From assembly GCA_023245865.1 (NCBI GenBank), contig JAHFJN010000001.1, positions 849,637 to 913,636 on the forward strand: DNA of 64,000 bases, given 5' to 3'. The position numbers and the translations under genes were made by a program. Each line of letters starts with the position of its first letter. Position 1 is the stretch's first letter. Source of the stretch: Candidatus Peribacteria bacterium. GTDB lineage: Bacteria > Patescibacteriota > Gracilibacteria > Peribacterales > Peribacteraceae. This document shows positions 7,724-15,911 of this stretch, piece after piece. A model generated the notes under the pieces. It was given only the letters and a program-made list of their open reading frames with translations, was not told where the DNA came from and made no database searches.

Positions 7724-8371
7724 ATGCGGATCCTCCCATTCTCCGACGCCTCTCTCGCGGAAGCAATCTCCCTGCTACGTACAGGCGCCGTGATCGCGCA
7801 CGCGACCGAGACCTGCTACGGGCTTGCGTGCGACCTCACAAATCCCGATGCGGTCGCTCGACTTTTCGCGATCAAAGATCGTCCGCTGTTGCAGCCTGTG
7901 AGTGCACTGTTTTCATCTGCCGATGATGCGAAGCGGTACGTTATCTGGAGCGATCGCGTTGAAGAACTTGCAAAGGAGTATTTGCCAGGACCCCTCACGT
8001 TGATCCTGCCACTACGCTCCGATGCCCCCTGCATACTCCATCCCACTGTGAAGATCCAAGATTCAAGATCCAAGAAACAAATAACCAGCAACGAGCAACG
8101 AGCAACGATCGGGGTGCGAGTGTCGTCGCATCCAGTTGCCCGCGCCCTCGTCACAGCCTTCGTCTCTCCGCTCTCTACCACCTCCGCAAATCTTCACGGA
8201 CAACAAAATCCCTACAGTGCAGAGGAGATTGTGCGGCAATTCGAGGGAAGGGAATATCAACCGGATCTGATCCTCGATAGCGGCACCCTGCCGCCTAACC
8301 CGCCATCGACGGTGGTGGATTTGGCCAAGGGGAATGCTGCAACACTTCGCCAAGGAAAGATAGGACTGTAG
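7724..8371 (+). CDS. tsaC: Threonylcarbamoyl-AMP synthase (Sua5/YrdC family)
   Basis: Makes threonylcarbamoyl-AMP from Thr, bicarbonate and ATP, for t6A in tRNAs reading ANN codons. 215 residues with the YrdC fold: GAVIAHATETCYGLACD, then IKDRP and PLSTTSANLHG. The ATG at 7724 is preferred over the longer frame because TACGAT lies six bases upstream. About 19 residues encoded by 8051-8109 interrupt the usual loop before IGVRVSSHP; this DNA is an AAGATCCAAGATTC-type repeat, so a repeat has inserted in frame. TsaB is encoded at 52064. Confidence 0.93.
   Translation: MRILPFSDASLAEAISLLRTGAVIAHATETCYGLACDLTNPDAVARLFAIKDRPLLQPVSALFSSADDAKRYVIWSDRVEELAKEYLPGPLTLILPLRSDAPCILHPTVKIQDSRSKKQITSNEQRATIGVRVSSHPVARALVTAFVSPLSTTSANLHGQQNPYSAEEIVRQFEGREYQPDLILDSGTLPPNPPSTVVDLAKGNAATLRQGKIGL
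8051..8109 (+). repeat. Low-complexity repeat inserted in tsaC
   Basis: AAGATCCAAGATTCAAGATC followed by repeated CAACGAG units. The same CAAGATTCAA style recurs at 52468 in tsaB and in the spacer 57890-58005. The insertion keeps the tsaC frame. Confidence 0.6.
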
Positions 8372-8482
8372 ATATTTATGTTACAATTCGTCGCGAAGCG
8401 CGGCTCTGCCGCGCTGGAGCGACTCCTCTCAGGGAAAGGTGGGTACATGGGAGGAAAACCGCAGGTTTGCCTTCCATGAAAT

Positions 8483-8947
8483 ATGCTCTGTCCAAGATGC
8501 AAATCCCCCGATACCGCCGTCATCGATTCACGCATCAGCGATGAAGGCAAATCCGTGCGCCGCCGCCGCGAGTGCACGAAGTGCGACCATCGCTTCACCA
8601 CCTTCGAGCGTCAGGAACTCAGTTCGTTCATCGTCGTCAAGCGCGACGGCACGCGCGAACCCTACGCCCGCGACAAGATCGAACGCGGCATCTGGCTCGC
8701 TTGCACCAAACGCGCGGTCACGCAGGAACAGATTGACGCGCTCCTCGGCAAACTCGAAGAGGGATGGGCGAGCAATCACCAAGAGGTCTCAAGCACCGCG
8801 ATTGGCAACGATGTCATGCGGGAACTCAAAAAAATCGACCAAGTCGCCTACATCCGCTTCGCCTCCGTCCACCGCGAATTTAAGGATGTTGAAGAATTTA
8901 AAGAAGAATTAGGGAAATTGTTTGAAAAGAGAAAGGGGAATAGATAG
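8483..8947 (+). CDS. nrdR: Transcriptional repressor NrdR
   Basis: Nucleotide-sensing repressor of ribonucleotide reductase genes. 154 residues, full length. An N-terminal zinc ribbon (CPRCKSPDTAVIDSR ... CTKCDHRFTTFER) binds NrdR boxes, and an ATP-cone domain starts around residue 45 (FIVVKRDGTREPYARDKIERG). A TTACAAT box near 8381-8387 would give a leader of about 90 bases; no clear ribosome binding site is visible. No nrd gene lies nearby in this window. Confidence 0.95.
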   Translation: MLCPRCKSPDTAVIDSRISDEGKSVRRRRECTKCDHRFTTFERQELSSFIVVKRDGTREPYARDKIERGIWLACTKRAVTQEQIDALLGKLEEGWASNHQEVSSTAIGNDVMRELKKIDQVAYIRFASVHREFKDVEEFKEELGKLFEKRKGNR

Positions 8948-8960
8948 CCCATGGAGGGGG

Positions 8961-9125
8961 CCGCCGCCATGGGGGGTGAAGAGGAAGCCCTGTTTTTGCG
9001 AAGCAACATGACGAAACGAACTGCGAAGCCTTGGAGCAGTTCGTGAGGAATCACAGGGCGGGCGGAGGAGGATTGGCGGCGGTGCATTTCTTTGGTTCTT
9101 TCTTGTTGGGCAGACAAGAAAGAAC
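8961..9125 (+). repeat. 165-base structured repeat, copy 1
   Basis: Outer stem CCGCCGCCA (8961-8969) with TGGCGGCGG (9074-9082); GCCCTGT with ACAGGGC; an inner hairpin CGAACTGC/GCAGTTCG around an 11-base loop GAAGCCTTGGA (9017-9043); and a terminal hairpin GTTCTTTCTTGT/ACAAGAAAGAAC (9095-9125). Copies 2 and 3 have exactly the same length. It ends three bases before the -10 box of aspS. Confidence 0.85.
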
Positions 9126-9140
9126 AATTATACTCACAAT

Positions 9141-10898
9141 ATGCTCCGAACCCATACCTGCGGCGAACTGCGCGCTGGCGATACAAAGAAAACAGTCACC
9201 TTATGCGGCTGGGTCCATCGACGGCGCGATCATGGCGGATTGATCTTTTTGGATGTACGCGATCACTACGGGTTTACGCAGGTTGTCATTAACCCCGAAA
9301 TAAAAAATATCTTTGCGATTGCCGAGCAGGTACGACCCGAGTGGGTGCTCAAAGTTGATGGAACCGTTCGCAAGCGTCTTGAGGGAGCAGAGCGCCAGGA
9401 CAATCCGACCGGGGAGATTGAGGTCGTGGCATCACGCATCGAGATCCTCAGTGAGAGTAAAACTCCACCCTTTGAAATTGATCAAGAAAAAGATGTGAAT
9501 GAAGAACTGCGGCTGAAATATCGTTTCCTCGATTTGCGAAGACCGAAAATGCAGAAGATCATGCACGATCGCGACGCGCTCATCACGCATGTTCGAACGT
9601 ACATGCACGGCCTGAACTTCACCGAGGTGCAAACGCCGATTCTGGCAAACTCATCCCCCGAGGGCGCGCGTGACTACCTCGTCCCCAGCCGCATTCATCC
9701 GGGCACGTTCTATGCTCTCCCTCAAGCCCCGCAGCAATTCAAGCAGCTCCTGATGGTTGCAGGGCTCGACCGCTACTTTCAGATCGCACCGTGCTTCCGC
9801 GACGAAGATCCACGCGCCGACCGCCATCCGGGGGAATTCTATCAACTCGATTTGGAAATGAGTTTTGTCGAGCAGGATGATGTATTCCATGTCATTGAAC
9901 CGCTCATGATCGAGCTCACCGAAAAATTCAGCGATAAAAAGGTCATGCAGAAGCCGTTCCTTCGCATCACCTGGCATGACTCACTGAATACGTACGGAAG
10001 CGACAAGCCCGACATGCGCTACAAACTTCACCTCCAGGACGTCACGGAGCTTGTGAAGGATTGCGGGTTCTCGGTCTTCAGTGACGCTGTCAAAAAGAAG
10101 GGCGTGGTGAAGGCCTTGTGTATCCCCAAAGGCGCGGATTTCAGCCGTGGAGAGATCGACGCATTGACGGAAGTGGCCAAGACCTACGGCGCGAAGGGAC
10201 TTGCGTACATTCTCGTAAAAGATGCATTGCAGTCCCCCATTGTAAAATTCCTCGGGGAAGATCTCGCAAAAAATATCGTGAAAGAGCTCAATGCAAAGAC
10301 CGGTGATGCCATATTCTTTGCGGCGGACGCCTGGCAGAAGGCCTGTATCGTCCTTGGACAAGTCCGCATCGCCGTGGCCAAAAAACAGCAACTCACTGAC
10401 AGCAGCATCGCCGCCTGGTGCTGGGTGACAGACTACCCGATGTACGAATGGAGCGAATCCGAACAGAGAATCGACTTCTCCCATAATCCCTTCTCGATGC
10501 CCCAGGGCGGCATGGAGGCCCTGATGAAGAAAGACCCTCTCGAGATCCTCGCGTACCAATACGACATTGTATGCAACGGCTTTGAGCTAAGTTCAGGTGC
10601 CATCCGCAACCACCGCCCCGACATCATGTACAAGGCATTCGAAATCGCGGGGTACAGCAAAGACGAGGTCGATGCGAAATTCGGCGGCATGATCCGCGCG
10701 TTTGAGTACGGTGCCCCGCCGCACGGCGGCTGCGCCCCGGGCCTTGATCGCTTGATGATGGTACTCTGGGAATGTGAAAGCATCCGCGATATCTACGCCT
10801 TCCCCAAGAACGGCAAAGCGCAGGACGCCATGATGAACGCACCATCGGTCGTGTCAGCGAAGCAGCTCAAAGAGCTTCATATTAAACTGGTAGATTGA
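9141..10898 (+). CDS. aspS: Aspartyl-tRNA synthetase
   Basis: Class II synthetase charging tRNA-Asp. 585 residues, the bacterial length, with N-terminal OB fold (GWVHRRRDHGGLIFLDVRD), class II core with FRDEDPRADRHPGEFYQLD, an inserted GAD-type domain, and motif 3 APPHGGCAPGLDRLMM. Whether it also charges tRNA-Asn cannot be told from sequence alone. ATG at 9141 has TATACT six bases upstream (9129-9134) and no ribosome binding site, so a leaderless mRNA is likely. Copy 1 of the structured repeat sits directly upstream. Confidence 0.97.
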   Translation: MLRTHTCGELRAGDTKKTVTLCGWVHRRRDHGGLIFLDVRDHYGFTQVVINPEIKNIFAIAEQVRPEWVLKVDGTVRKRLEGAERQDNPTGEIEVVASRIEILSESKTPPFEIDQEKDVNEELRLKYRFLDLRRPKMQKIMHDRDALITHVRTYMHGLNFTEVQTPILANSSPEGARDYLVPSRIHPGTFYALPQAPQQFKQLLMVAGLDRYFQIAPCFRDEDPRADRHPGEFYQLDLEMSFVEQDDVFHVIEPLMIELTEKFSDKKVMQKPFLRITWHDSLNTYGSDKPDMRYKLHLQDVTELVKDCGFSVFSDAVKKKGVVKALCIPKGADFSRGEIDALTEVAKTYGAKGLAYILVKDALQSPIVKFLGEDLAKNIVKELNAKTGDAIFFAADAWQKACIVLGQVRIAVAKKQQLTDSSIAAWCWVTDYPMYEWSESEQRIDFSHNPFSMPQGGMEALMKKDPLEILAYQYDIVCNGFELSSGAIRNHRPDIMYKAFEIAGYSKDEVDAKFGGMIRAFEYGAPPHGGCAPGLDRLMMVLWECESIRDIYAFPKNGKAQDAMMNAPSVVSAKQLKELHIKLVD

Positions 10899-10942
10899 TT
10901 CCTGCCTCAGCACAAAATGCATCGAGATATGGTCGCACCCTT

Positions 10943-10972
10943 AACTGTCAATTAATTGATTAATTGACAGTT
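10943..10972. repeat. Near-perfect AT-rich palindrome
   Basis: AACTGTCAATTAAT and ATTAATTGACAGTT flank TG: a 14-base perfect stem with a two-base centre. A nearly identical palindrome lies at 18811-18832. Both are intergenic. No T-run follows, so an operator or a mobile palindrome fits better than a terminator. Confidence 0.6.
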
Positions 10973-11015
10973 TCTGCTCCTTGACTGCATGGCAAAATGA
11001 AAGAATAATTTATGT

Positions 11016-11276
11016 ATGCTTGAAAGCTCTGATCCATTGGACACAGACGAACCGGAGGTGTCGGCAATAGGGCAGCTGATCTCTTCCGTTGAAAGAGAGG
11101 TACGAAAGAGAACCTCCGGACAAATTAGAGGACTGCAAATAACAACTGACGGCGATGAGATTGTCATCTTCGGAACTACACTCAATTACTACTCTCGACA
11201 ATTGGCGACTCACGCAGCTCTTGATACTCCTGGGGTTGTACCAGAGAAATTAAGGAATGAAATCGAAGTGCTCTGA
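11016..11276 (+). CDS. Small BON-domain-like protein
   Basis: 86 residues. The core EREVRKRTSGQIRGLQITTDGDEIVIFGTTL followed by YYSRQLATHAAL matches the alpha-beta BON pattern, where a conserved Gly precedes a strand. BON domains bind membranes or other proteins; this copy has no signal peptide, so its site of action is unclear. Upstream are TTGACT at about 10979 and TAATTT at 11006, and the palindrome at 10943. It stands alone between aspS and a convergent small gene. Confidence 0.6.
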   Translation: MLESSDPLDTDEPEVSAIGQLISSVEREVRKRTSGQIRGLQITTDGDEIVIFGTTLNYYSRQLATHAALDTPGVVPEKLRNEIEVL

Positions 11277-11280
11277 ATGA

Positions 11281-11317
11281 AAAAACCTGCAAGCCAAAGG
11301 CCTCCCACAGGGAGGCC
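11281..11317 (-). terminator. Possible terminator of the 11332-11613 gene
   Basis: On the minus strand GGCCTCC/GGAGGCC hairpin (11317-11299), followed after 13 bases by TTTTT. The gap before the T-run weakens the call. Confidence 0.4.
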
Positions 11318-11331
11318 CGGCCCGAGCGGAT

Positions 11332-11613
11332 TTACCACCGGAGGAATTTTGTCGAGAACCACACCACCGATCGCCAGGTAGTGAGCTCGACGACGTCCAG
11401 AACAAACGCGAACGGCGGTGCGAACCACGCCAGCAGATCGAGAATCGGCTCGCAGGTATCCACCAATCCCCACACGCGGTACATTACGGTCCCGCGCGGC
11501 GCGTACGCGCTCCCAATGAGCCAACTGATCGGAGATGGGACACCGTCGCGAAGTGTCTCCCACCTGCGTGCCCACGGACTTATAAATTCTTCGGACATCG
11601 AATGCACGGTCAT
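11332..11613 (-). CDS. Small membrane-associated protein, unknown
   Basis: 93 residues, Trp-rich, with one hydrophobic segment (PILDLLAWFAPPFAFVLDVV). I do not recognise the family. The start is well supported: AGGAGG lies nine bases before the ATG, a strong site that most genes in this window lack. A hairpin lies just past the stop. This resembles the other self-contained, Shine-Dalgarno-led small genes at 27268 and 50547. Confidence 0.6.
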   Translation of the reverse strand: MTVHSMSEEFISPWARRWETLRDGVPSPISWLIGSAYAPRGTVMYRVWGLVDTCEPILDLLAWFAPPFAFVLDVVELTTWRSVVWFSTKFLRW

Positions 11614-11722
11614 GACGAATGCCTCCTAAAGAAAAGATCAACCGTTCGGGCGGACGAATCACCATGATTCATCGACTTCGATCACTGTATGCCACCCAAC
11701 TCCCCTGTACAATGTGCACCAG

Positions 11723-11808
11723 GCCGAGGTGGCGAAATGGCAGACGCGCCAGCCTTAGGAGCTGGTGGGAGCAATCCCATGAGAGTTCAAGTCTCTCCCT
11801 CGGCACCA
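11723..11808 (+). tRNA. tRNA-Leu (UAG)
   Basis: Acceptor GCCGAGG pairs with CCTCGGC; anticodon stem CCAGC/GCTGG with loop CTTAGGA gives anticodon UAG. There is a long variable arm TGGGAGCAATCCCA as expected of class II tRNAs. CCA is encoded (11806-11808). The convergent coiled-coil gene ends at the next base. Confidence 0.96.
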
Positions 11809-12660
11809 TCATCCCCCCCCATCCAGCCATTCCTCCGCACTCCTACGACGATGCTGCGCCTCGCGCTTTTTGCGCTCGGCCTGCGATTGTAAATGTGCTT
11901 TGCGGGCCTGCTCTTCGCGCAGCGCTTCATCCTTCAAGCGCTTGCTTTCCATGTTGATGGCAACCGTTTGCTCATTCGTCTGCTCTTCTACGGACATGAT
12001 CGATCGCTTGCGCTCACTCTCGATTCTCATCTTTGTCTGGGCCGCTTCCATAGCGGGCGCAGCATGTGAAATGCGACTGCGTTCCAATCGCGCCCGCTCT
12101 TCGATTTCTTGCGTTCTTCGCACAGCATGCGACTGCGCGTCCGTGATTTTGCGTCGCGTATCATTGTCGATGGCATGGAGTTTGCGCTGCGTCTCTTCAT
12201 CCAAAGCATGAACACTCCGGTCGCGGGAATCTTCGGTCGCCTTGATCGATTGATCCTCCTCGCGCTTCATCGTTTCCTTCTTGGCCTTCACTTTCTTGAG
12301 GACCGCCGTGTGGTGCAGATCTGCGAGATAGGCTTTTTTCTCCTCTTCAAGTTTCTCATTCTTCTTTTGCTGCGCAATGAGTCGGGCTTGCTCCTCCTCT
12401 TTTTTCTTCTTCCATTGCTCCACCTCAATTTTTTCTTGGTGACGCTTTTCACGAAGCTCAAGCCCTTCCTCGTAGCGTTCGCGTGCCTCTGCCACTTCCT
12501 CATGAAATGCCGCGGCACCGATCTCTTGGCTCTGCTTCAGAGCTTCCTCCCGCTCAGTGCGCCTCTGCTTTTCGGCATCTAATATCTCCTTGCGACTCTC
12601 GGCAATCCGCTCGAATTCCTTCTTCTTTTGGTCCTGTGGGTTGGGCACGGGAACGGACAT
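11809..12660 (-). CDS. Highly charged coiled-coil protein
   Basis: 283 residues, almost all Glu/Lys/Arg/Gln/Ala in long heptad-like runs (EEEQARLIAQQKKNEKLEEE, later ERARLERSRISHA). No enzyme motif, signal peptide or membrane segment is present. It is probably a structural or scaffolding coiled coil in the cytoplasm. ATG at 12660 is preferred to the one at 12678: TATACT lies six bases before it. The stop codon abuts the tRNA-Leu CCA end. Confidence 0.65.
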   Translation of the reverse strand: MSVPVPNPQDQKKKEFERIAESRKEILDAEKQRRTEREEALKQSQEIGAAAFHEEVAEARERYEEGLELREKRHQEKIEVEQWKKKKEEEQARLIAQQKKNEKLEEEKKAYLADLHHTAVLKKVKAKKETMKREEDQSIKATEDSRDRSVHALDEETQRKLHAIDNDTRRKITDAQSHAVRRTQEIEERARLERSRISHAAPAMEAAQTKMRIESERKRSIMSVEEQTNEQTVAINMESKRLKDEALREEQARKAHLQSQAERKKREAQHRRRSAEEWLDGGG

Positions 12661-12722
12661 CGATCCAGTATAGCACATTCACAGACCGAATGCATGCGTA
12701 GAGACGCCATAGCATGGCGTCT

Positions 12723-15700
12723 CTACAATTTTCCCTTTATTTTCTTCACCTTCACGAGCGTCGCAATCTCCTCCGTCAATTCCTGCAAATAATTTTCGCC
12801 CCCTGACACTTTTCTCAATTCTTCCTCCGCAATTTTAAGCGTGGAACTGCTGATCTTCCACTGCGGATTGCGCTTCAGGATCCGCATGATGTCCATAGCC
12901 TCCACCCGCGGGCTGAGGCTAAGCACGACGTCCTTCTCGCCCCGCCGCCCGTCCTCCACCTTGATGCGCAAGACCCCCGCTCTGCGACACGCCAATTTGA
13001 GCTTGAGCACGGCGAAAAGATTTTGCACCTGCAGAGGGGGCTCGCCATATTCCTCACGCAGATCCGATTCGAATTCCGCAAGGAGTGTTTCATCCTCACA
13101 CGATGCCAGTTTCTGATACACGGAAATTTTCTCACCGCTGTCAGGGATGTAAAACGTCGGCAAGAGCGCCTCGACGGGGAGGAGAATCTCGACCGTGATC
13201 TCCTCTTCGATTTTCTCTTTTCCGCCCGCTCGCAGTTCTTCGACGGCATTCTTGAGCATCCGCAAATAATGACTGATCCCGACGGTGTTCATTGTCCCTG
13301 ATTGACTGACCCCCAGCACTTCGCCCGCACCGCGGATCTCGAGGTCCCGCATCGCAACTTGAAATCCCGAGCCCAGTTCGCACGCTTCAACGATGGCGCG
13401 CAGTCGCTTCTTTGCGTCGTCTTTCAATTTCTGGCTGTGATAGAGCAGATACGCAAACGCTTGCACTTTGGATCTGCCGACGCGTCCGCGCAGCTGGTAG
13501 AGCTGTGCAAGGCCGAAGTGTTCCGCTTCATTCACAATCAACGTATTGGCACGCGGCAGGTCGATCCCGTTTTCAATAATCGTCGAGCTCACGAGCACCG
13601 AGCACCGCCCCTCTTTGAAGGTCAATATCCTCTCCTCGAGGTCATCCGGCTTCAGCTGTCCGTGCGCGACCACGAATGTCGCCTCGGGGACAAGTGCGCG
13701 CAGTTTCCCGGCAAACGCATCGATCGTCTCAACGCGATTATGGAGCATGAAGCATTGTCCGCCCCGCTGCACCTCATGCAAAATCGCCTGGCGGATGAGA
13801 GAATCGCTGTATTTACGCACTTCGGTGATAATGGGTAGTCGCCCGGGGGGAGGTGTTGTGATCGTCGTGATGTCGCGCAATTTATGCAGCCCAAGATTCA
13901 GCGTACGCGGGATCGGCGTCGCGGTGAGCGTCAGAATATCCACCGACGCACGCATCTCCTTGAATTTTTCCTTCTGCTTCACACCGAAGCGCTGTTCTTC
14001 GTCAATGATCACGAGCCCGAGGTTCAGAAATTTCACGTCGTCCTGGAGCAGTCGGTGCGTGCCGATGATGATGTCAACGTCTCCTTTGCGCAGTTTTTCG
14101 ATGGTGACGTCTTGTTCACGAGGACTACGAAACCGAGAGAGCATGTCGATGCGCACGTTAAATCCTTCCATGCGTTCTTGGAAATTGTGGAAATGCTGAT
14201 CGGCGAGAATCGTGATCGGCGCGATCACCGCCACCTGCTTGCCGTCCTGCACCGCCTTGAATGCCGCACGCATCGCGACCTCGGTTTTTCCGAATCCCAC
14301 GTCGCCGCAGATGAGACGATCCATCGGGTGACCGCTCTCCATGTCGCGCTTGAGATCCTCGATCGCTTTACGCTGGCCCGGCGTTTCGATGTACCGGAAT
14401 GCCTCCTCGAATTTTTTGTACACGGCAGTGTCCGCCCCAAATGCAAATCCCTTCGCCGCCGCGCGCTTGGCGTAGAGCACAAGCAAATCCTTCGCAATCT
14501 CTTTGGTTTCGCTCTTGATGCGTTCGGTGACCTTTTTCCACTCGCTCATTCCCAAGCGCGTCAGAACCGGTTCCTGCCCTTCCTCGTGCACGAATTTACT
14601 CAATTTATCCGCTTGGTCGACGGGGATGAACAGCTTATCGTTCTCGGCGTAGGTGAGCTCCAGATACTCACGTACGGTGTCATCAATCGTCTTTTGGGTC
14701 ATCCCCTCGAAGCGCCCGATGCCGTGTTCCATGTGCACCACATAATCGCCGGGGCTTAAGGAAGTCAAAAAATCAAGTGCGAGCTTTTGGACACTGCGCT
14801 CCTTGCCGGCTTTGCGGAGCGTGAAGATTTCGCGATCGGTGAGAAGGGCGCACCGGAAGTCCGGATTTTGGATGCTGTGCGGCAGGAGGTCCTCTTGCTC
14901 CGCGTGCACGATCGTCACAGCCCCGGCCTCGCGCTCATGCAGGGAAAAACGGATGCGTTCCTCCTTGAAAATGCCCTGGAGCTCCTCGCTTCTGCGCGTC
15001 ACGATCAAGATGCTCCACTCCTGTTGCAACTTGTCTTTGAGATCATTGAGAAAGTCCGTGAGCGTGTAGAACTTCAGCACGGAAAGGTACCGCAGATGCG
15101 CATGATGCTCCTGGCTCTCGGGAAACGCCGTGAAGCGTAGTACCGAGCCTTGCTCTGGGGCCTGAACCTCATCTAAGTCATCAAGAATGAGGAGTGATTC
15201 CTGCGGAAATTGCGCGGGGAGGGATGCGGTTTTTTCATAGCGCACCGGCAGAAGTTCCAATTGTTTTTGGTGCAAGTGCGGCGATGCGAGCGGAGCGATG
15301 TGCTCGATGACATCGAACTGAAATTGCACGCGCCAGGCTTCCCCCTCCTGAATCGGAAAGATTTCGAGCGTGTCTCCGACCCTGCGGTACTGACCGGGAA
15401 AAAGAATGGCGTCCTCCGCGTGCTCGTAGCCGCGATCAAGTAATTGTTCGATGAATTGCGTAAAGGGGAGGGCGTCACCGACCTCCAGTCGAATGGAATT
15501 TTTCAAAAGCTCCGTATACAGCGGGAATTCTTGTTCGTAGATTTCCTGCGTCGCAAGGAAGATGCCATCCTCCCCCTTAAGAAACCGAAGAAAGGTATGA
15601 AGATCGAGAAAGGGGGACGTGCGTTGATCGAAAAACCCCAACCAGTGCCGCAAAATCTCCACCTGCGCAGGATCCTGCGCAACCACCAGCGTCGGGCGCA

Positions 15701-15842
15701 TATGAAATTGGAGCAGATGAGAAATGAGCATTGCCTTGGCGGTTTCATTCCCGGCACCGGATATGGTGAGCGCCCCCTCGCACGCGAGGAGGTCGGCAAG
15801 ATCCCGATGGGTGTCCCTTCCGATGAGGAGGGAAGGTTTCAT
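12723..15842 (-). CDS. mfd: Transcription-repair coupling factor
   Basis: DNA translocase that removes stalled RNA polymerase and recruits UvrA. About 1,040 residues. An N-terminal UvrB-like module is shorter than usual. The RNA-polymerase-interacting CarD-like domain is at SPGDYVVHMEHGIGRFEG. The SF2 motor has Walker A GDVGFGKTEVA, IIDEEQRFG, TLTATPIPRTL and QLYQLRGRVGRS. The C-terminal TRCF domain follows (VAMRDLEIRGAGEVLG). Start ATG at 15842 is chosen over an upstream TTG at 15866; neither has a ribosome binding site. It lies 69 bases downstream of dnaN on the same strand, so co-transcription is likely. Confidence 0.96.
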   Translation of the reverse strand: MKPSLLIGRDTHRDLADLLACEGALTISGAGNETAKAMLISHLLQFHMRPTLVVAQDPAQVEILRHWLGFFDQRTSPFLDLHTFLRFLKGEDGIFLATQEIYEQEFPLYTELLKNSIRLEVGDALPFTQFIEQLLDRGYEHAEDAILFPGQYRRVGDTLEIFPIQEGEAWRVQFQFDVIEHIAPLASPHLHQKQLELLPVRYEKTASLPAQFPQESLLILDDLDEVQAPEQGSVLRFTAFPESQEHHAHLRYLSVLKFYTLTDFLNDLKDKLQQEWSILIVTRRSEELQGIFKEERIRFSLHEREAGAVTIVHAEQEDLLPHSIQNPDFRCALLTDREIFTLRKAGKERSVQKLALDFLTSLSPGDYVVHMEHGIGRFEGMTQKTIDDTVREYLELTYAENDKLFIPVDQADKLSKFVHEEGQEPVLTRLGMSEWKKVTERIKSETKEIAKDLLVLYAKRAAAKGFAFGADTAVYKKFEEAFRYIETPGQRKAIEDLKRDMESGHPMDRLICGDVGFGKTEVAMRAAFKAVQDGKQVAVIAPITILADQHFHNFQERMEGFNVRIDMLSRFRSPREQDVTIEKLRKGDVDIIIGTHRLLQDDVKFLNLGLVIIDEEQRFGVKQKEKFKEMRASVDILTLTATPIPRTLNLGLHKLRDITTITTPPPGRLPIITEVRKYSDSLIRQAILHEVQRGGQCFMLHNRVETIDAFAGKLRALVPEATFVVAHGQLKPDDLEERILTFKEGRCSVLVSSTIIENGIDLPRANTLIVNEAEHFGLAQLYQLRGRVGRSKVQAFAYLLYHSQKLKDDAKKRLRAIVEACELGSGFQVAMRDLEIRGAGEVLGVSQSGTMNTVGISHYLRMLKNAVEELRAGGKEKIEEEITVEILLPVEALLPTFYIPDSGEKISVYQKLASCEDETLLAEFESDLREEYGEPPLQVQNLFAVLKLKLACRRAGVLRIKVEDGRRGEKDVVLSLSPRVEAMDIMRILKRNPQWKISSSTLKIAEEELRKVSGGENYLQELTEEIATLVKVKKIKGKL

Positions 15843-15911
15843 GCAAAAAAGCGGTGCTTCAATCAATAAATGTCCAACAATCCACGCGTTGAATTGTGAA
15901 GACAGTATACA

